DNA of 40,116 bases. It comes from Isosphaeraceae bacterium. Lineage in GTDB: Bacteria; Planctomycetota; Planctomycetia; Isosphaerales; Isosphaeraceae. Position numbers and translations under genes: made by a program. The notes below the pieces were generated by a model. It saw only the letters and a program-made list of their open reading frames with translations. It ran no database searches and had not been told where the DNA came from. Position 1 is the stretch's first letter; each line of letters begins with the position of its first letter. This document shows, piece after piece, positions 8,387 through 16,185 of this stretch. The stretch spans positions 1 through 40,116 of the forward strand of contig JANXSY010000300.1 in assembly GCA_025356435.1 (NCBI GenBank), in the 5' to 3' direction.

Positions 8387-8860
8387 CTAAGCGACGCTGG
8401 CGACAAGGTCGTCTGCGAGACGGTCGAGGGCCTCGCGGGTGAGGTGGCACGTGACAACGAAACGTTGTCGTGTCGCGGTATCGAAAGCGACTCTGCGGAG
8501 TTGCAGCGTACCCTCGCGCCGGAGGTGCATTTCATAGTACGTTCGAAGCGTGTCGCGGACTGAGGGGGATTGGCTCCGCAACTCGACCTCGCCGCCGACG
8601 GCGTCGATTTCGAGCACGACGAGCGGCTCCATGAGGTAGGTCAGCCTGGCGGTCAGGCGGTCGCCCCAGGCTTTGAGGGCGTCGGCCGACCAGTGGGGCT
8701 TGTCGGTCGCGACGAAGTCAAGGACGTCGAAGGAGACGCCGACGGGGCTTGCGGCGATCAACTTCAGCGTGATTTGGTGCGGCCCGTCGGCGACCGACAG
8801 GGTGCCTGGTCCGCGATTGGCGTCAACCTCGGCGGATAGCTTTCGGCTCAGAAGGCTCAT
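8387..8860 (-). CDS. Conserved-looking hypothetical protein downstream of spoVR
   Basis: 157 residues, not recognised. It is soluble, with no signal peptide or membrane segment, and appears alpha/beta, with alternating strands and a C-terminal helix ([18 protein letters not shown]). The ATG at 8860 has a good GGGAGG 8 bases upstream although it overlaps the end of spoVR by 38 bases, which argues for translational coupling. It is the last gene of the prkA/DUF444/spoVR run, so a role in that stress module is inferred only from position. Confidence 0.7.
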   Translation of the reverse strand: MSLLSRKLSAEVDANRGPGTLSVADGPHQITLKLIAASPVGVSFDVLDFVATDKPHWSADALKAWGDRLTARLTYLMEPLVVLEIDAVGGEVELRSQSPSVRDTLRTYYEMHLRREGTLQLRRVAFDTATRQRFVVTCHLTREALDRLADDLVASVA

Positions 8861-10376
8861 GGGTCGATCCTCCCAGGGGCCGGATCGTCTGATCCGTCCC
8901 GTCGAATGATAAAAGTGTCGACCGCCCGTCGATGTTCGTCTCGATATGGACCGGACGCGTCCAGAGGCGGTGGAGGTGGCGGAGTGTGTCTTGCGCGTGG
9001 TCGAGCTTGAGGTCGAGCCCGAAGTGCTCGTGCTGGAGATAGAGTTCGCTCCGATTCCGGTAGTTCCCCTCCTTGACCCGGATGATCGGCTGGCCGAAAT
9101 TCGTCAGGCCGAAGAGGAGGCGATCTTTGATTGTCTTGAATTCTCGGCTCTCGATCTCATAGGTTTCGTTCTGGTCGTTGTGCTTGAAGCTGAACATCTT
9201 ATGCCGTCGGCAAAAGTCGGGAGTAAGAAAGGTGTCGATGAAAGTAACATCGTTATGAATCTGGCGCACCTCGAAGATTTTCGCGCGTCCAAGGCCCAGC
9301 CCCTTGTCCCACCGGAGCCGGGCTTCGTAATCGTCGCACTCGTCGAATTCGGGGCCGAACTGTCCCTTATTCCAACGTTCCTCGATATCGCGGAGAAGCT
9401 CGATTCCGAGTTTGTAGGGGTTGAGCCGGCCGGGCTGGGTGGCCATCGTTCCCGAGTGGTGGTCGGCGTAATCGATCAATTCGGAATGGTCGAGGATCTT
9501 GGTCGTCATGATGGTCGAATGCCAAAACGAGGCCCAACCCTCGTTCATGATTTTGGTCTGACCTTGAGGCGTGAAGTAATATGCCTCTTGTCGGACGATG
9601 TCGAGGACGTCGCGTTGCCAGGCGTTGAGCGGGGCGTTTTCGAGGAGGAAGAGAAGCACGTCGCGTTCGGGCTGTTCGGGAAACTGGCGGGCCTTCTGCT
9701 TGTCGAACTCTTTCTGCCTCGCCTCCTCCTTGAGGACCTCGGGGGGGTTGAGGTAGGAGTCCATGTAGTCTTTACTCTGGAACTTGACCACGTCTCCCGG
9801 CCTTTCTTCGCCGTCTTTGAAGTCGTAGCGGTCGGCTGTGTCGCGTCGCTTGATAAATGGGGAGTGAATATCGATCAGATTTTCGAGGGACAAGCAACTA
9901 TCGATAAAGCTCTCGACCGTCTCCTCGCCGAACCGCTCCATGTAAGACCGAATGCGGTTGCCATGATTGGCGGTCTCGTCCATCATCTTGCGATTCGTGC
10001 GGCTGAACCAGATGTTATTCTTGAAGAAGTCGTTATGTCCATAAACATGAGCCATGACGAGTTTTTGATCGACCCGCTGATTGCACCGCAGCAGATAGGC
10101 GTAACACGGGTCGTTATTGATGACCATCTCATAAATCTTTTGAAGCCCGTAGCGATACCCTTTTGAGAGCTGTTCATACTCCATGCCGAACCGCCAGTGG
10201 GGGTATCGGGTGGGGAACCCACCAAGGGCGGCGATCTCCGAAAGTTCGTCGTAGTTGAGGACCTCGAAGATCGTCTCGTAGAAGTCGAGCCCGTAAGACC
10301 GCGCGTGGCCCTCGATCTCGATCTGGAGTTCGCGAAGGTCGGCGGGCAGGTTGTGCTCTGTGCTCATGATCGACAT
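8823..10376 (-). CDS. spoVR: SpoVR family protein (YcgB-like)
   Basis: 517 residues, the usual size for SpoVR/YcgB. Recognised from the N-terminal [20 protein letters not shown], the block [19 protein letters not shown], the repeated asparagine/tyrosine stretches ([26 protein letters not shown]) and the conserved NEGWASFWH motif. The biochemical activity of SpoVR is not established; in Bacillus it affects spore cortex and in enterobacteria it belongs to the RpoS-linked yeaG-yeaH-ycgB set. It starts 6 bases after the 95-residue gene and has GGGGTGA just upstream. Together with prkA and DUF444 it completes the known three-gene module. Confidence 0.95.
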   Translation of the reverse strand: MSIMSTEHNLPADLRELQIEIEGHARSYGLDFYETIFEVLNYDELSEIAALGGFPTRYPHWRFGMEYEQLSKGYRYGLQKIYEMVINNDPCYAYLLRCNQRVDQKLVMAHVYGHNDFFKNNIWFSRTNRKMMDETANHGNRIRSYMERFGEETVESFIDSCLSLENLIDIHSPFIKRRDTADRYDFKDGEERPGDVVKFQSKDYMDSYLNPPEVLKEEARQKEFDKQKARQFPEQPERDVLLFLLENAPLNAWQRDVLDIVRQEAYYFTPQGQTKIMNEGWASFWHSTIMTTKILDHSELIDYADHHSGTMATQPGRLNPYKLGIELLRDIEERWNKGQFGPEFDECDDYEARLRWDKGLGLGRAKIFEVRQIHNDVTFIDTFLTPDFCRRHKMFSFKHNDQNETYEIESREFKTIKDRLLFGLTNFGQPIIRVKEGNYRNRSELYLQHEHFGLDLKLDHAQDTLRHLHRLWTRPVHIETNIDGRSTLLSFDGTDQTIRPLGGSTHEPSEPKAIRRG

Positions 10377-10382
10377 CGGAGG

Positions 10383-10670
10383 TCACCCCACAGAAGAGGC
10401 GTCAGCGGACAGAACCTTACGCAACTCGGTTTCGATTCGACTCATGCCGATCAAGATCGGCTTCTTCGTCACCTCGACGACCATCTCCGCCACCCCTGCG
10501 GGGCTATGATACGAACCGGCATACCCGCCGATCGGCGATGATCCCTCGAAGGTGCCAGCCTCGGGGGTGCCGTCGACCGAACCGAACCGGGTCGCGAGCG
10601 AAGACAGGCGGCGGAACGCCTTCTTGCGATGCTCTGGGTCGGCGGGATAGGGGACGCGAATCGTCGGCAT
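10383..10670 (-). CDS. Small hypothetical protein between DUF444 and spoVR
   Basis: 95 residues from the ATG at 10670, which has GAGGTGA at proper spacing; the open frame reaches further upstream but that part has no coding character. The N-terminal half is basic (DPEHRKKAFRRLSSLATRFG) and the middle is Gly/Ser-rich. The C-terminus (EVTKKPILIGMSRIETELRKVL) faintly resembles the ends of small polyhydroxyalkanoate-granule-type proteins, which is too weak for a call. No signal or membrane segment. It sits 6 bases before spoVR and 73 bases after DUF444, so it is almost certainly co-expressed with them. Confidence 0.7.
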   Translation of the reverse strand: MPTIRVPYPADPEHRKKAFRRLSSLATRFGSVDGTPEAGTFEGSSPIGGYAGSYHSPAGVAEMVVEVTKKPILIGMSRIETELRKVLSADASSVG

Positions 10671-10743
10671 GGGGTTCACCTCATTCCTCTCAGGGCAACA
10701 GGTCTGGAACGCGGTCGACATAATCGCCCTCCGGCTCGTGCGG

Positions 10744-11844
10744 TCATCGACCTTTGCCCAAGAATTCTTTGATCGAGTCGTAGATCCCATCCTTGTTGCG
10801 GATCTCGGAGAGCGCGACGTTCGGTACGTCTTCGAAGGCTTCCTCCAGTTCGCGATAGAACTCGCCCGAACCGTATGGGCTCTCGACCTGGCCGTAGCCG
10901 AAGAGGTTGCTCTTGGGGAGGATTTGGTCGCGGAGCAGGCTGATGCATTGGCGGTTGTCTTCGCCCCAGTTGTCGCCGTCGGAGAAGTGGAGGACATAGA
11001 CGTTCCAGTCGATCGGCGGGTGGTCGGCGTCGATCATCTTGTTGGCCAAGTTGTAAGCCGAACTGATCCGCGTGCCGCCGCTCTCTCGGGTGTGATAGAA
11101 GGTGTGCTGGTCGACCTCGCGGGCAACGGCGTCGTGGACGATGTAGCGGGTCGTCACGCCGTCGTATTGGCTCCGGAGCCAGGTGTCGATCCAGAACGCC
11201 TCGATCCGGACAATCTCCTTCTGGTCGTCAGTCATCGAGCCTGAGACGTCCATCAGATAGATGAGGACAGCGTTCGAATGCGGTAGCGCGATCGGGTTCC
11301 ACGATCGGTAGAGCTTGTCCTCACGGACGGGGATGACCATCGGATCGCTGCGATTATAGGTGTTCGACGCAATCTGTCGCTTGAGCGCTTTTTTATACGT
11401 CCTCTTGAAGTGCCGCAGGCTCTCGGGGCCGGTCTGGCGGATGCCTGTGTATTTGTCCTTCTCCTCAATGATATTGGCGCGTCCCTTGGGCTGGATGCGG
11501 GGCAATGCGAGCCCCTCGCCAAGGATCGCGGCGAGTTCGTCGAGGGTCAATTCGACTTCGAGCAGGTGTTGCCCGGGAGCATCACCGGCCATCCCAGGTT
11601 CGTCCCCTTCACCCGATCGGGCGATCGGCGTACCGACGTCGCCGGGGCCTTGGCCGACGCCTCCGCTGTTCTTCTGGCCGTAACGGAACTCGGGAATCTG
11701 GATCTGCGGCAGCGGGATCGAGACCAACTCGCCGCCCGTCTTGCCGATCATCTCGCCATGAGTGATGTATTTGCGCAGGTCGGACTTGATCTTCCCCCGG
11801 ACGATCTGCTTGAACCGGTTTTGATCGCGTTCGATTTTACGCAC
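10744..11844 (-). CDS. yeaH: DUF444 / YeaH-like VWA-domain protein
   Basis: 366 residues from a GTG at 11844, chosen because GGGAGGG lies 7 bases upstream and because the family begins at this basic stretch ([19 protein letters not shown]). A Gly-rich linker follows at 55-95. The C-terminal von Willebrand A domain has the metal-site motif DVSGSM at 199-204, a GGTRIS loop and FSDGDNW. YeaH-type proteins are encoded with PrkA and SpoVR and take part in starvation and stress responses; the molecular partner is not proven. It is separated from prkA by 443 bases containing a decayed gene, so it may now have its own promoter. Confidence 0.95.
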   Translation of the reverse strand: MRKIERDQNRFKQIVRGKIKSDLRKYITHGEMIGKTGGELVSIPLPQIQIPEFRYGQKNSGGVGQGPGDVGTPIARSGEGDEPGMAGDAPGQHLLEVELTLDELAAILGEGLALPRIQPKGRANIIEEKDKYTGIRQTGPESLRHFKRTYKKALKRQIASNTYNRSDPMVIPVREDKLYRSWNPIALPHSNAVLIYLMDVSGSMTDDQKEIVRIEAFWIDTWLRSQYDGVTTRYIVHDAVAREVDQHTFYHTRESGGTRISSAYNLANKMIDADHPPIDWNVYVLHFSDGDNWGEDNRQCISLLRDQILPKSNLFGYGQVESPYGSGEFYRELEEAFEDVPNVALSEIRNKDGIYDSIKEFLGKGR

Positions 11845-12096
11845 TGCGGCACCCTCCCTTGCCGTTGAGGGAGAGCCCCGCGCGGGCCTTCCCATTCTCG
11901 GACCGACGCCGATGGGCGCAGCAGACGCTGCCCGCGAGCGGAGCGGTCCGATCCTGCACCGATTCAAAGAGCCGGGAAATTTAAGTGGGCGGGAGCCTAT
12001 TGAAGGCGATCATGATCCGTCTAACCCGCACTACAGGCAAATTTTATTCCGGAGGCGATCTTTTGTCCAATTCGGTCGTCGTATTCGACCGCGACA

Positions 12097-12228
12097 AGGA
12101 GAGATTGCGGCGACGGCGATCGTGCCGATCTTGCGACCGTCGAGTGGGTAACGATCGACATAATCTTGATTCTTGCCCCGAATGACCGTTACGTCAGGCG
12201 AGGGATCAGCACGGTCGTCGTGGTCATA
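12097..12228 (-). pseudogene. Decayed Uma2-family (DUF820) endonuclease-like fragment
   Basis: In the gap between prkA and the DUF444 gene one minus-strand frame reads PSPDVTVIRGKNQDYVDRYP, very like the central block of Uma2-family proteins (PDVxVVRGxxxDYxDRHP), and continues without a break into LDGRKIGTIAVAAISP, very like the C-terminal end of the same family (LDGRxxGxIxVxDLLP). The catalytic segment that should lie between them is missing, and there is no start codon in this frame near the block. The frame runs on to a stop at 12031 with no family character. I read it as a relic with an internal deletion; the match is from memory of the family. Confidence 0.5.
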
Positions 12229-12246
12229 CCGAATCCTTTCGGGAGA

Positions 12247-12281
12247 TGCGAGGCGCGGCCGGTCATCGCCCGCGCCTCGCA
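12247..12281 (-). terminator. 12-bp perfect hairpin just after prkA
   Basis: TGCGAGGCGCGG at 12247-12258 pairs exactly with CCGCGCCTCGCA at 12270-12281 around an 11-base loop. On the minus strand it begins 6 bases after the prkA stop codon. There is no U-run after it, so it may act as an mRNA 3'-end stabiliser or a weak terminator rather than a full intrinsic terminator. Confidence 0.5.
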
Positions 12282-12287
12282 GTGGGC

Positions 12288-14348
12288 CTAGTGACTGCCA
12301 CGCTTAACGTCGCCCCGTGCGAAGATGCTTGCGACGTAGTTGAGGACATCGCTCGCCGAGTCTTCGTCGTAGCCGTAGTTGCGGATCAAGCGGCTCTTGA
12401 CGATGTCGATCTTCTCCTGCGTCTCCTTGTCGACAACGCTCGACACGAGACTCGTGAGCTTAATCGTGTCTTTCTGATCCTGGAACAGCTTGAGCTCGAG
12501 TGCCTTCTGGAGACGTTCGTTGGTCTTATAGTCGAACTTCTTGCCGTCGAGCGAGAGGGCTCCGATGTAATTCATGATCTCGCGGCGGAAGTCATCCTTG
12601 CGGGATTCGGGTATATCGATCTTCTCTTCGATCGACCGCATCAGCCGCTCGTCGGGCTCCTCGGTCTGACCGGTGTACTTGTTCTTGACCTTCTCTCGCT
12701 GGGTATACGCCTTCACGTTGTCGATATAGTTGCCGCAGAGCCGCGCGAGGGCGTCTTCGTCGGCGGCGATGGCGCGCTGGACTTCGTTCTTCACGATGTC
12801 CTCGTATTCTTCCTTCACGACAGAAAGCAGGTGCTTGTAGTGTTTCCGCACCTCTTCGCTGTTGATGAGCGAGTGGTGCTTCAGCCCGGATTCCAGCTCG
12901 TTCAACACCATGAACGGGTTGACCGACCGCTCGGAGGCGTGGGCAACGAGGGCGTTGGAGATTTTGTCCTGCACGTAGCGTGGGCTGATCCCGTGCATCC
13001 CCTCGCGTTCGGCCTCCTCGCGGAGTTCCTTGATATTATCCTCGGTGAAGCCTGGCAGGGTCTTGCCGTTGTAGAGCTTGAGCTTCTGGAGCAGGGTCAG
13101 ACCGGCGTTCTTGGGCTCTTCGAGCCGCGTGAGCACGGCCCACATCGCGGCGACCTCAAGGGTGTGAGGCGCAATCGTCTTGCCTCGAACTTTCCGACTA
13201 TTGTAATCCTTCTGATAAATGTGAATTTCGTCGGAGAGCCGGGTGACGTAGGGGACGTCGATCTTGACCGTCCGGTCGCGGAGTGCCTCCATGAACTCGT
13301 TCGACTGAAGCTTTTTATATTCGGGCTCGTTGGTATGCCCGATGATAACCTCGTCGATGTCGGTCTGGGCGAACTTCTTCGGCTTGATCTTGTGTTCTTG
13401 GCTCGCGCCGAGCAGGTCATAGAGGAACGCGACGTCGAGCTTAAGAACCTCGATGAATTCGATAATGCCGCGGTTGGCGATGTTGAACTCGCCGTCGAAG
13501 TTGAAGGCTCTGGGGTCGCTCTCGGTGCCGTATTCGGCGATCTTGCGATAGTTGATGTCGCCGGTCAGCTCGGTCGCGTCCTGGTTCTTTTCGTCCTTGG
13601 GCTGGAACGTGCCGATGCCGACGCGATCTTGCTCCGAGAGAACAAGGCGGCGGACGCGGACATCGCTGAGCACGCGCGACCAATCGCCGTCGTATCGGGC
13701 CATCCGCTCGTTGTAGGTATGGCGACAATATGGGCAGAGGTCGCCGTCGATCGCGATCTCGTAGCCGTTCGGCGGAATATGCTTGTTCAACTCTTCCAAG
13801 ATGTGATCGCGGTGCTCGTTGGGGACGAGGTGGAGCGGCTCCTCATGCATCGGGCAGTCGGTCCAGACCTCGATCTCTTCAATCCCTTCCTCACGCCACT
13901 GATAGGTATAGATCGCCCCCTCGTCGGTGCGAGAGTAACGTTCGATGCCCTTCTTGAGCAGGCGGACGATCGTGCTTTTCGAGCTGCCGACCGGCCCGTG
14001 CAGCAACAGAACTCGCCGCTCGGTCCCGTAGCGATGCGCCGCGCTCTTGAGGATATTGACCAGATTCATCAGCGTCCGGTCGAGCCCGAAGATCGCGTCC
14101 TGACCGCCCGTCTCCGGGTCGTCGAAGAAGGTGAATCGAAGGTGCTTCTCCTTGTTGATGACGACTTCCTCGGTGCCGTGACTTAAGATCATATCATAGA
14201 CGCGCTGATAAGCCGTCCGCGTGACCTTGGTGTCGGCCTTGACGATCTCGAGGTAATCGGCGAACGAGCCGTTCCAGTGCTTCTTCTGATAATCCGCCAG
14301 ATTATGGCGTTTAGAAATCGAAGCGATTAGATCCGTTCCTGCGGACAT
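12288..14348 (-). CDS. prkA: PrkA serine protein kinase / AAA-type protein (YeaG-like)
   Basis: 686 residues from the ATG at 14348, which has AGGAGGAGA just upstream; longer starts in the same frame add a non-typical Arg/Ser-rich leader. The N-terminal AAA part has Walker [10 protein letters not shown] at 118-126 and the PrkA signature [15 protein letters not shown]. The C-terminal half is the PrkA kinase-like domain. Family proteins phosphorylate targets and may also act as AAA+ proteases or regulators under nitrogen and carbon stress. It heads the prkA-DUF444-spoVR set, has its own strong promoter candidate, and is followed by a strong hairpin. Confidence 0.96.
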   Translation of the reverse strand: MSAGTDLIASISKRHNLADYQKKHWNGSFADYLEIVKADTKVTRTAYQRVYDMILSHGTEEVVINKEKHLRFTFFDDPETGGQDAIFGLDRTLMNLVNILKSAAHRYGTERRVLLLHGPVGSSKSTIVRLLKKGIERYSRTDEGAIYTYQWREEGIEEIEVWTDCPMHEEPLHLVPNEHRDHILEELNKHIPPNGYEIAIDGDLCPYCRHTYNERMARYDGDWSRVLSDVRVRRLVLSEQDRVGIGTFQPKDEKNQDATELTGDINYRKIAEYGTESDPRAFNFDGEFNIANRGIIEFIEVLKLDVAFLYDLLGASQEHKIKPKKFAQTDIDEVIIGHTNEPEYKKLQSNEFMEALRDRTVKIDVPYVTRLSDEIHIYQKDYNSRKVRGKTIAPHTLEVAAMWAVLTRLEEPKNAGLTLLQKLKLYNGKTLPGFTEDNIKELREEAEREGMHGISPRYVQDKISNALVAHASERSVNPFMVLNELESGLKHHSLINSEEVRKHYKHLLSVVKEEYEDIVKNEVQRAIAADEDALARLCGNYIDNVKAYTQREKVKNKYTGQTEEPDERLMRSIEEKIDIPESRKDDFRREIMNYIGALSLDGKKFDYKTNERLQKALELKLFQDQKDTIKLTSLVSSVVDKETQEKIDIVKSRLIRNYGYDEDSASDVLNYVASIFARGDVKRGSH

Positions 14349-14713
14349 GGGCCGTCTCCTCCTGAATGGTAGACACGTCGAGCGTGGCGCATCCGAGGCC
14401 GTATGACGATCCGATCGGCACGCGCATGGAGAGGAGCCTCGCGACGTGCCGAGGCCAATCCGAATTGTCAATCTGTCGAAAGGGGATGAACGAGATTGAT
14501 TGGCCAGGACGGTCCGTGTTCGGACCGGGTCGAAGGGAGCAGCCCTTGGGAGCGGGCGTCATCTTCCTCGGGGCGGGTGCCAGCGTGTCGTTAACCATCC
14601 GTGCCACGCCAGGCCGTCTCTAATGTATTACAACTCCCCGCAATCGAAACTGTCAAGCAAACCGGAGATCAAACTCCGCCCCTCATCGCTTTCTCGCACC
14701 CGTCTCTTCGGGA
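14349..14713. other. prkA upstream region (365 bases)
   Basis: No frame here looks coding. It is the only promoter space for prkA, and the best box pair is at 14627-14656, leaving a leader of about 270 bases. A second TTGACA on the minus strand at 14471-14466 has no matching -10 box. Confidence 0.5.
14627..14656 (-). promoter_or_regulatory. Sigma-70-type promoter for prkA
   Basis: Minus strand: perfect TTGACA (14656-14651), an 18-base spacer, and TGTAAT (14632-14627), five of six matches. The predicted start of transcription is near 14620. No alternative-sigma box was recognised. Confidence 0.55.
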
Positions 14714-16069
14714 TTAATCGACGACGCTTAGGACTTCTTCAACCTCGACGCTCGCGAGCCGGGCCGGCAACAAAGATCGCTCTCCCAAGTCGACGAGGCC
14801 TGCGAGCATCATCAGGCCGACGGGAAGGGTCGCGTAATGGGCATATGAGTCGGCGGCGGCGAGAACCCAACTCTGCGTCGGCATCGAGAGCATGAGAAAA
14901 TAGGCAACCGAGGTCAGTGACGCCGCGAGCAGACCCCCGGCGATCAGTAAGCCGACGAGGTTCCCCCCTTCATCTCGCAGGAGACGCCAATAGCCCTTGA
15001 CGACACTGCCGAACGTCCCGCGTGACCACGCCAAGGCCCCCGCCATCCCGATGAAAACGATCGCCGCCCCTTGGAGGTCGATGACTCCCCAACCGAGTTG
15101 CCAGCGGACATAGGAATTGAGCCAGGTCCAGTTCGGGAGGTACGGCAGCGCCAGGGCCACCGCGGTTGCGACATACCGGCTCGGAGTGATAAGCAGGCAA
15201 ACCAGCGCCGCCCCAGGCATCAGCCCGACGACCCCGGGGAGGTCAAGCGACTCATTCTCGACCGTATCACCCAAGGTCGCATTCCGCAGCTCGACCGCGA
15301 CCCAGGCGACGAGCGTCCCGTCGGTGATAAGTTGGAGCAACGGCACCGCAACTTCGACCCCCAGGCAGTTGCCAAGCGGGATGTCGAACGAGCCGTAGAG
15401 CAGCCCGATCGTACGATAGATCGCGTAGAGGGCAATCCCCACCCAGCAGACCGTCCCCCAGGCCGCGTCGCGTGACGCCCTCGGCGAGATCACACGTGTC
15501 ACGCTCCCCCATCGGTCGGAAGAGAACTGGAAGATCAAGACCACCGCCGCGATCAGCAGTGGGATCATATTGCCCAGCGCAATGATATCGCGCAGGGGCG
15601 TGGCACCGGCAACCACACCCTGTTCGATCGCGAGCGAAACGATCGGCCGTCCCTTGGTCAGGACCAGAAGGTCTTCACGCCCCTGGGGCTGGTTGTAGAC
15701 GAGGGCCTGGCTGAACGTCCAGCAGACGACCGTCAACCCCACCACAACTCCAATCAGTCGGCCCGATCGCCTCAGTCTCGCCATTGCCGACGAAAGAAGT
15801 CGGACATGCCCAGCGAGGTTGAACGTCTGCCGCAGGGCACGCATCGGCCCCTGGCGGATAACCGCGAGCGTGAAGACGCACCCCAGTCCGAGCAGGACCG
15901 GCCAGAGCCACGCCAGACCCGAAACGCTATCCGGTGCCGACAGTGTGAGGCTCGCATACCAGCGCCGGAGCGCCAACTGGATCTGAGACCCACCGCCCCC
16001 CGAACCGGTAGCGATCCCGCTCGTGGTCACCTGAGCCCACATCGACGTGCTGAACATCCAAGCGTCCAA
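14714..16069 (-). CDS. Polytopic membrane protein of unknown function
   Basis: 451 residues with about nine to eleven hydrophobic helices (for example WPVLLGLGCVFTLAVI, LIGVVVGLTVVCWTFSQALV, LIAAVVLIFQF, LVGLLIAGGLLAASLTSVAYFLML). I do not recognise the family. The frame opens at a TTG at 16069 with a GAGGGGG stretch about 7 bases upstream; an in-frame ATG lies 12 bases further in at 16057. It follows the toroid protein gene by 116 bases on the same strand and is probably co-transcribed, so a role in the same envelope assembly is possible. The final segment is acidic (VEVEEVLSVVD). Confidence 0.75.
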   Translation of the reverse strand: MDAWMFSTSMWAQVTTSGIATGSGGGGSQIQLALRRWYASLTLSAPDSVSGLAWLWPVLLGLGCVFTLAVIRQGPMRALRQTFNLAGHVRLLSSAMARLRRSGRLIGVVVGLTVVCWTFSQALVYNQPQGREDLLVLTKGRPIVSLAIEQGVVAGATPLRDIIALGNMIPLLIAAVVLIFQFSSDRWGSVTRVISPRASRDAAWGTVCWVGIALYAIYRTIGLLYGSFDIPLGNCLGVEVAVPLLQLITDGTLVAWVAVELRNATLGDTVENESLDLPGVVGLMPGAALVCLLITPSRYVATAVALALPYLPNWTWLNSYVRWQLGWGVIDLQGAAIVFIGMAGALAWSRGTFGSVVKGYWRLLRDEGGNLVGLLIAGGLLAASLTSVAYFLMLSMPTQSWVLAAADSYAHYATLPVGLMMLAGLVDLGERSLLPARLASVEVEEVLSVVD

Positions 16070-16185
16070 CGTCGCCCCCCCTCGATCGACGGTCGCGTCA
16101 TCTCGAACCGTCGCCGATTGTACGCCCCGAATCTCTTCGGAACCAGACTCAGCCCACGACGGTTGTCAAATATGGAAGAGGCGCG

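Noticed and set aside
8946..10166. A 406-codon plus-strand open frame
   Set aside because: It is the mirror of spoVR; its Val/Leu/Glu-rich translation is the typical artefact of an antisense GC-rich frame.
12012..12185. A small plus-strand frame beginning MIRLTRTTGKFY, reminiscent of FlbD-type flagellar proteins
   Set aside because: The likeness stops after about 18 residues, the tail is Arg/Cys-rich, and the stretch overlaps the Uma2-like relic on the other strand.
12246..14186. A 646-codon open frame on the plus strand
   Set aside because: It lies exactly opposite prkA, and the minus-strand gene has full family motifs. High GC at third positions keeps the opposite strand free of stops.
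14466..14471. A second TTGACA (minus strand) upstream of prkA
   Set aside because: No -10 box lies 16-18 bases downstream, while the pair at 14627-14656 is much better.
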